Part shown: piece after piece, positions 30,668-31,885 of the stretch
Layout of the letters: the number at the start of each line of letters is the position of its first letter
Numbering within the stretch: position 1 is the stretch's first letter
From: CAZNVB01 sp964651495
GTDB taxonomy: Bacteria > Acidobacteriota > Aminicenantia > Aminicenantales > UBA8522
Assembly: GCA_964651495.1 (NCBI GenBank)
Contig: CAZYWP010000016.1
Coordinates: 1 to 31,885 of the forward strand
Length of the DNA stretch: 31,885 nucleotides
Direction of reading: 5' to 3'
The notes under the pieces: generated by a model
What the model was told of the DNA's origin: nothing
Database searches by the model: none
The model's input: the letters and a program-made list of their open reading frames with translations, nothing else
Position numbers and translations under genes: made by a program

Positions 30668-31813
30668 TTAATATTCGGAGAGGATTTTCTGGGCGATGAT
30701 CCAGCGCTGGATCTCCGAAGTGCCCTCGCCGATCGTGGCCAGCTTGGAATCCCGGTAAAACTTCTCCACGGGATAGTCCTTGACGTAGCCGTAGCCGCCG
30801 AGGATCTGGACGGCGTTGGAGGAGGCTTTGACGGCCAGCTCGGAAGAAAAGAGCTTGGCCATGGCCGACTCCTTGGGAATTTTTTTCCCCTGGTCCTCAA
30901 GAAATGCAGCCCTGTAGGTGAGCAGCCGCGCCGCCTCGAGTTCGGTGAAACCGTCAGCGAGCATCCACTGGATGGCCTGAAAGTTGGCGATGGGCTGGTC
31001 GAACTGGACCCGCTCCTTAGCGTACTTCAGGCTGGATTCTAGGGCGCCGGCGGCGATCCCCAGGGAGAACCCGGCGATGCTCACCCGGCCCCCGTCCAGG
31101 ACAGCCATGGCCGCCCGGTACCCGGAATTTTCTTCACCCAGAAGGTTTTCGGCCGGAACCCTGACGTCCTCGAAGATCAGCTCCGAGGTGTCGGCGGCAC
31201 GGACCCCCAGCTTGTCCTCCTTTTTCCCCGGCCGGAACCCCGCCATGCCTCTTTCCAGGATGAAGGCGGAGATCCCATTCCGGCCTTTGCTCTGGTCGGT
31301 GATCGCCATCACCACATAAATTTCGGCCAGTGAACCGTTGGTGATGAAAAGCTTGGTTCCGTTGAGAAGCCAGAAATCTCCCTTCTTCTCCGCCCGGGTC
31401 TTCATGGCCGCAGCGTCAGAGCCTGCCCCGGCCTCGGTCAGGGCCCAGGCGCCGAGCGCCCGGCCGGAGGCCAGCTTGGTCAGGTACTTTTTTTTCTGAG
31501 CTTCCGTCCCGAAGAGGTTCAGGTGATTGGCGCCGAGGGAATTATGGGCGGCGACGACGAGGCCGACAGAGGGGTCGACCTTGGACAGCTCCTCCAGGAT
31601 GATGACATAATCCAGGTTGGAATAGCCGGCCCCGGAGTATTCAGGGGGGATGATGATTCCGAGGAGGCCGAGGTCGGCCAGTTTCCCGGTGAGGCTCTCC
31701 GGCCAGACCCCTTTTTCGTCCGAGTCCTTGATGAGCGGTTGGATCTCTTTCTGGGCAAAATTGCGGATGCTGTCCTTCAAAATCTTCTGCTCTTCAGTGA
31801 ATAAAAAATCCAT
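30668..31813 (-). CDS. Acyl-CoA dehydrogenase
   Basis: The protein is 381 aa, standard length. It is an FAD enzyme oxidising acyl-CoA to enoyl-CoA in fatty-acid or branched-chain degradation, passing electrons to ETF. Visible motifs: WALTEAGAGSDAAAMKT (FAD/substrate region), LFITNGSLAEIYVVMA, and the C-terminal QILGGYGYVKDYPVEKFYRD followed by IGEGTSEIQR, whose Glu before GT is the catalytic base position of short-chain (butyryl/glutaryl-type) dehydrogenases. Chain-length specificity is undecided. ATG 31813 is preferred because AGGAG lies five bases before it; the upstream open frame has no such site. It is first in the operon with meaB and mce, so substrates leading to propionyl-CoA are likely. 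Confidence 0.93.
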   Translation of the reverse strand: MDFLFTEEQKILKDSIRNFAQKEIQPLIKDSDEKGVWPESLTGKLADLGLLGIIIPPEYSGAGYSNLDYVIILEELSKVDPSVGLVVAAHNSLGANHLNLFGTEAQKKKYLTKLASGRALGAWALTEAGAGSDAAAMKTRAEKKGDFWLLNGTKLFITNGSLAEIYVVMAITDQSKGRNGISAFILERGMAGFRPGKKEDKLGVRAADTSELIFEDVRVPAENLLGEENSGYRAAMAVLDGGRVSIAGFSLGIAAGALESSLKYAKERVQFDQPIANFQAIQWMLADGFTELEAARLLTYRAAFLEDQGKKIPKESAMAKLFSSELAVKASSNAVQILGGYGYVKDYPVEKFYRDSKLATIGEGTSEIQRWIIAQKILSEY

Positions 31814-31885
31814 GGCTGCTCCTTTCGATGAATAGTGCTTTTTCATCTTACTTTTATGGCCGGAGAGAATCAAGAGAGGAGTTGA

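Noticed and set aside
30631..30900. N-terminal extension of MeaB
   Set aside because: The extra 90 residues are Ser/Pro/Arg-rich shadow sequence of the acyl-CoA dehydrogenase gene; GGAGG precedes ATG 30630.
1..31885. CRISPR array, prophage or complete insertion sequence
   Set aside because: No regularly spaced direct repeats with spacers, no phage structural genes, no transposase frame and no terminal inverted repeats with target duplications were seen.

Overview
The window is about 31.9 kb of chromosome from a GC-rich (roughly 60%), Gram-negative-type bacterium. It carries Sec, Tat and lipoprotein export signals, an S46 dipeptidyl-peptidase, an LVIVD-repeat propeller protein beside DUF362 and DUF6599 proteins, and a very large NtrY-like kinase. 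This mix resembles Candidatus Aminicenantes or related Acidobacteriota-like lineages. That placement is inferred from gene content only; no marker gene is present. A run of 100 Ns inside pstS shows that this is a scaffold, probably a metagenome-assembled genome.

Layout. (1) 1-6.9 kb: a PflX-like radical SAM protein (+) converges on a two-gene operon (DUF4097-like envelope protein, DUF3014 anchored protein). A three-gene export operon follows on the minus strand (DUF6599, Tat-exported DUF362, LVIVD propeller). Inverted copies of a 37-bp repeat lie at the two edges of this block. (2) 7.0-10.8 kb: a phosphate ABC transporter operon, pstS-pstC-pstA-pstB-pstB, with two different PstB ATPases and no phoU or phoBR nearby. 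(3) 10.8-17.3 kb: an ABC-F ATPase, an S46 peptidase, tRNA-Pro(CGG), and an operon of a class V aminotransferase and a DUF362-ferredoxin protein. REP-like palindromes sit on both sides of that operon. (4) 17.7-22.2 kb: a secreted GH20 hexosaminidase with a PA14 domain, convergent with a NahK-like sugar kinase and a sugar nucleotidyltransferase; together they suggest HexNAc scavenging and activation. A fragment of a HAD phosphatase gene lies just upstream. (5) 22.3-28.6 kb: an exported AspA/AstE-type zinc hydrolase, a small two-TM protein, then a ribbon-helix-helix regulator with two operator-like sites on its own promoter, a small exported protein, and a 1282-aa multi-sensor histidine kinase with no adjacent response regulator. 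(6) 28.7-31.9 kb: a flavodoxin-like protein, convergent with acyl-CoA dehydrogenase, MeaB GTPase and methylmalonyl-CoA epimerase, which form an acyl-CoA/propionyl-CoA catabolic operon.

The observations most worth following are the complementary motif losses in the two PstB subunits (a predicted asymmetric ATPase), the Met at the S46 specificity position, the paired operators of the RHH-kinase locus, and the HexNAc salvage cluster. I saw no CRISPR array, rRNA, intact insertion sequence, phage gene or defence island.
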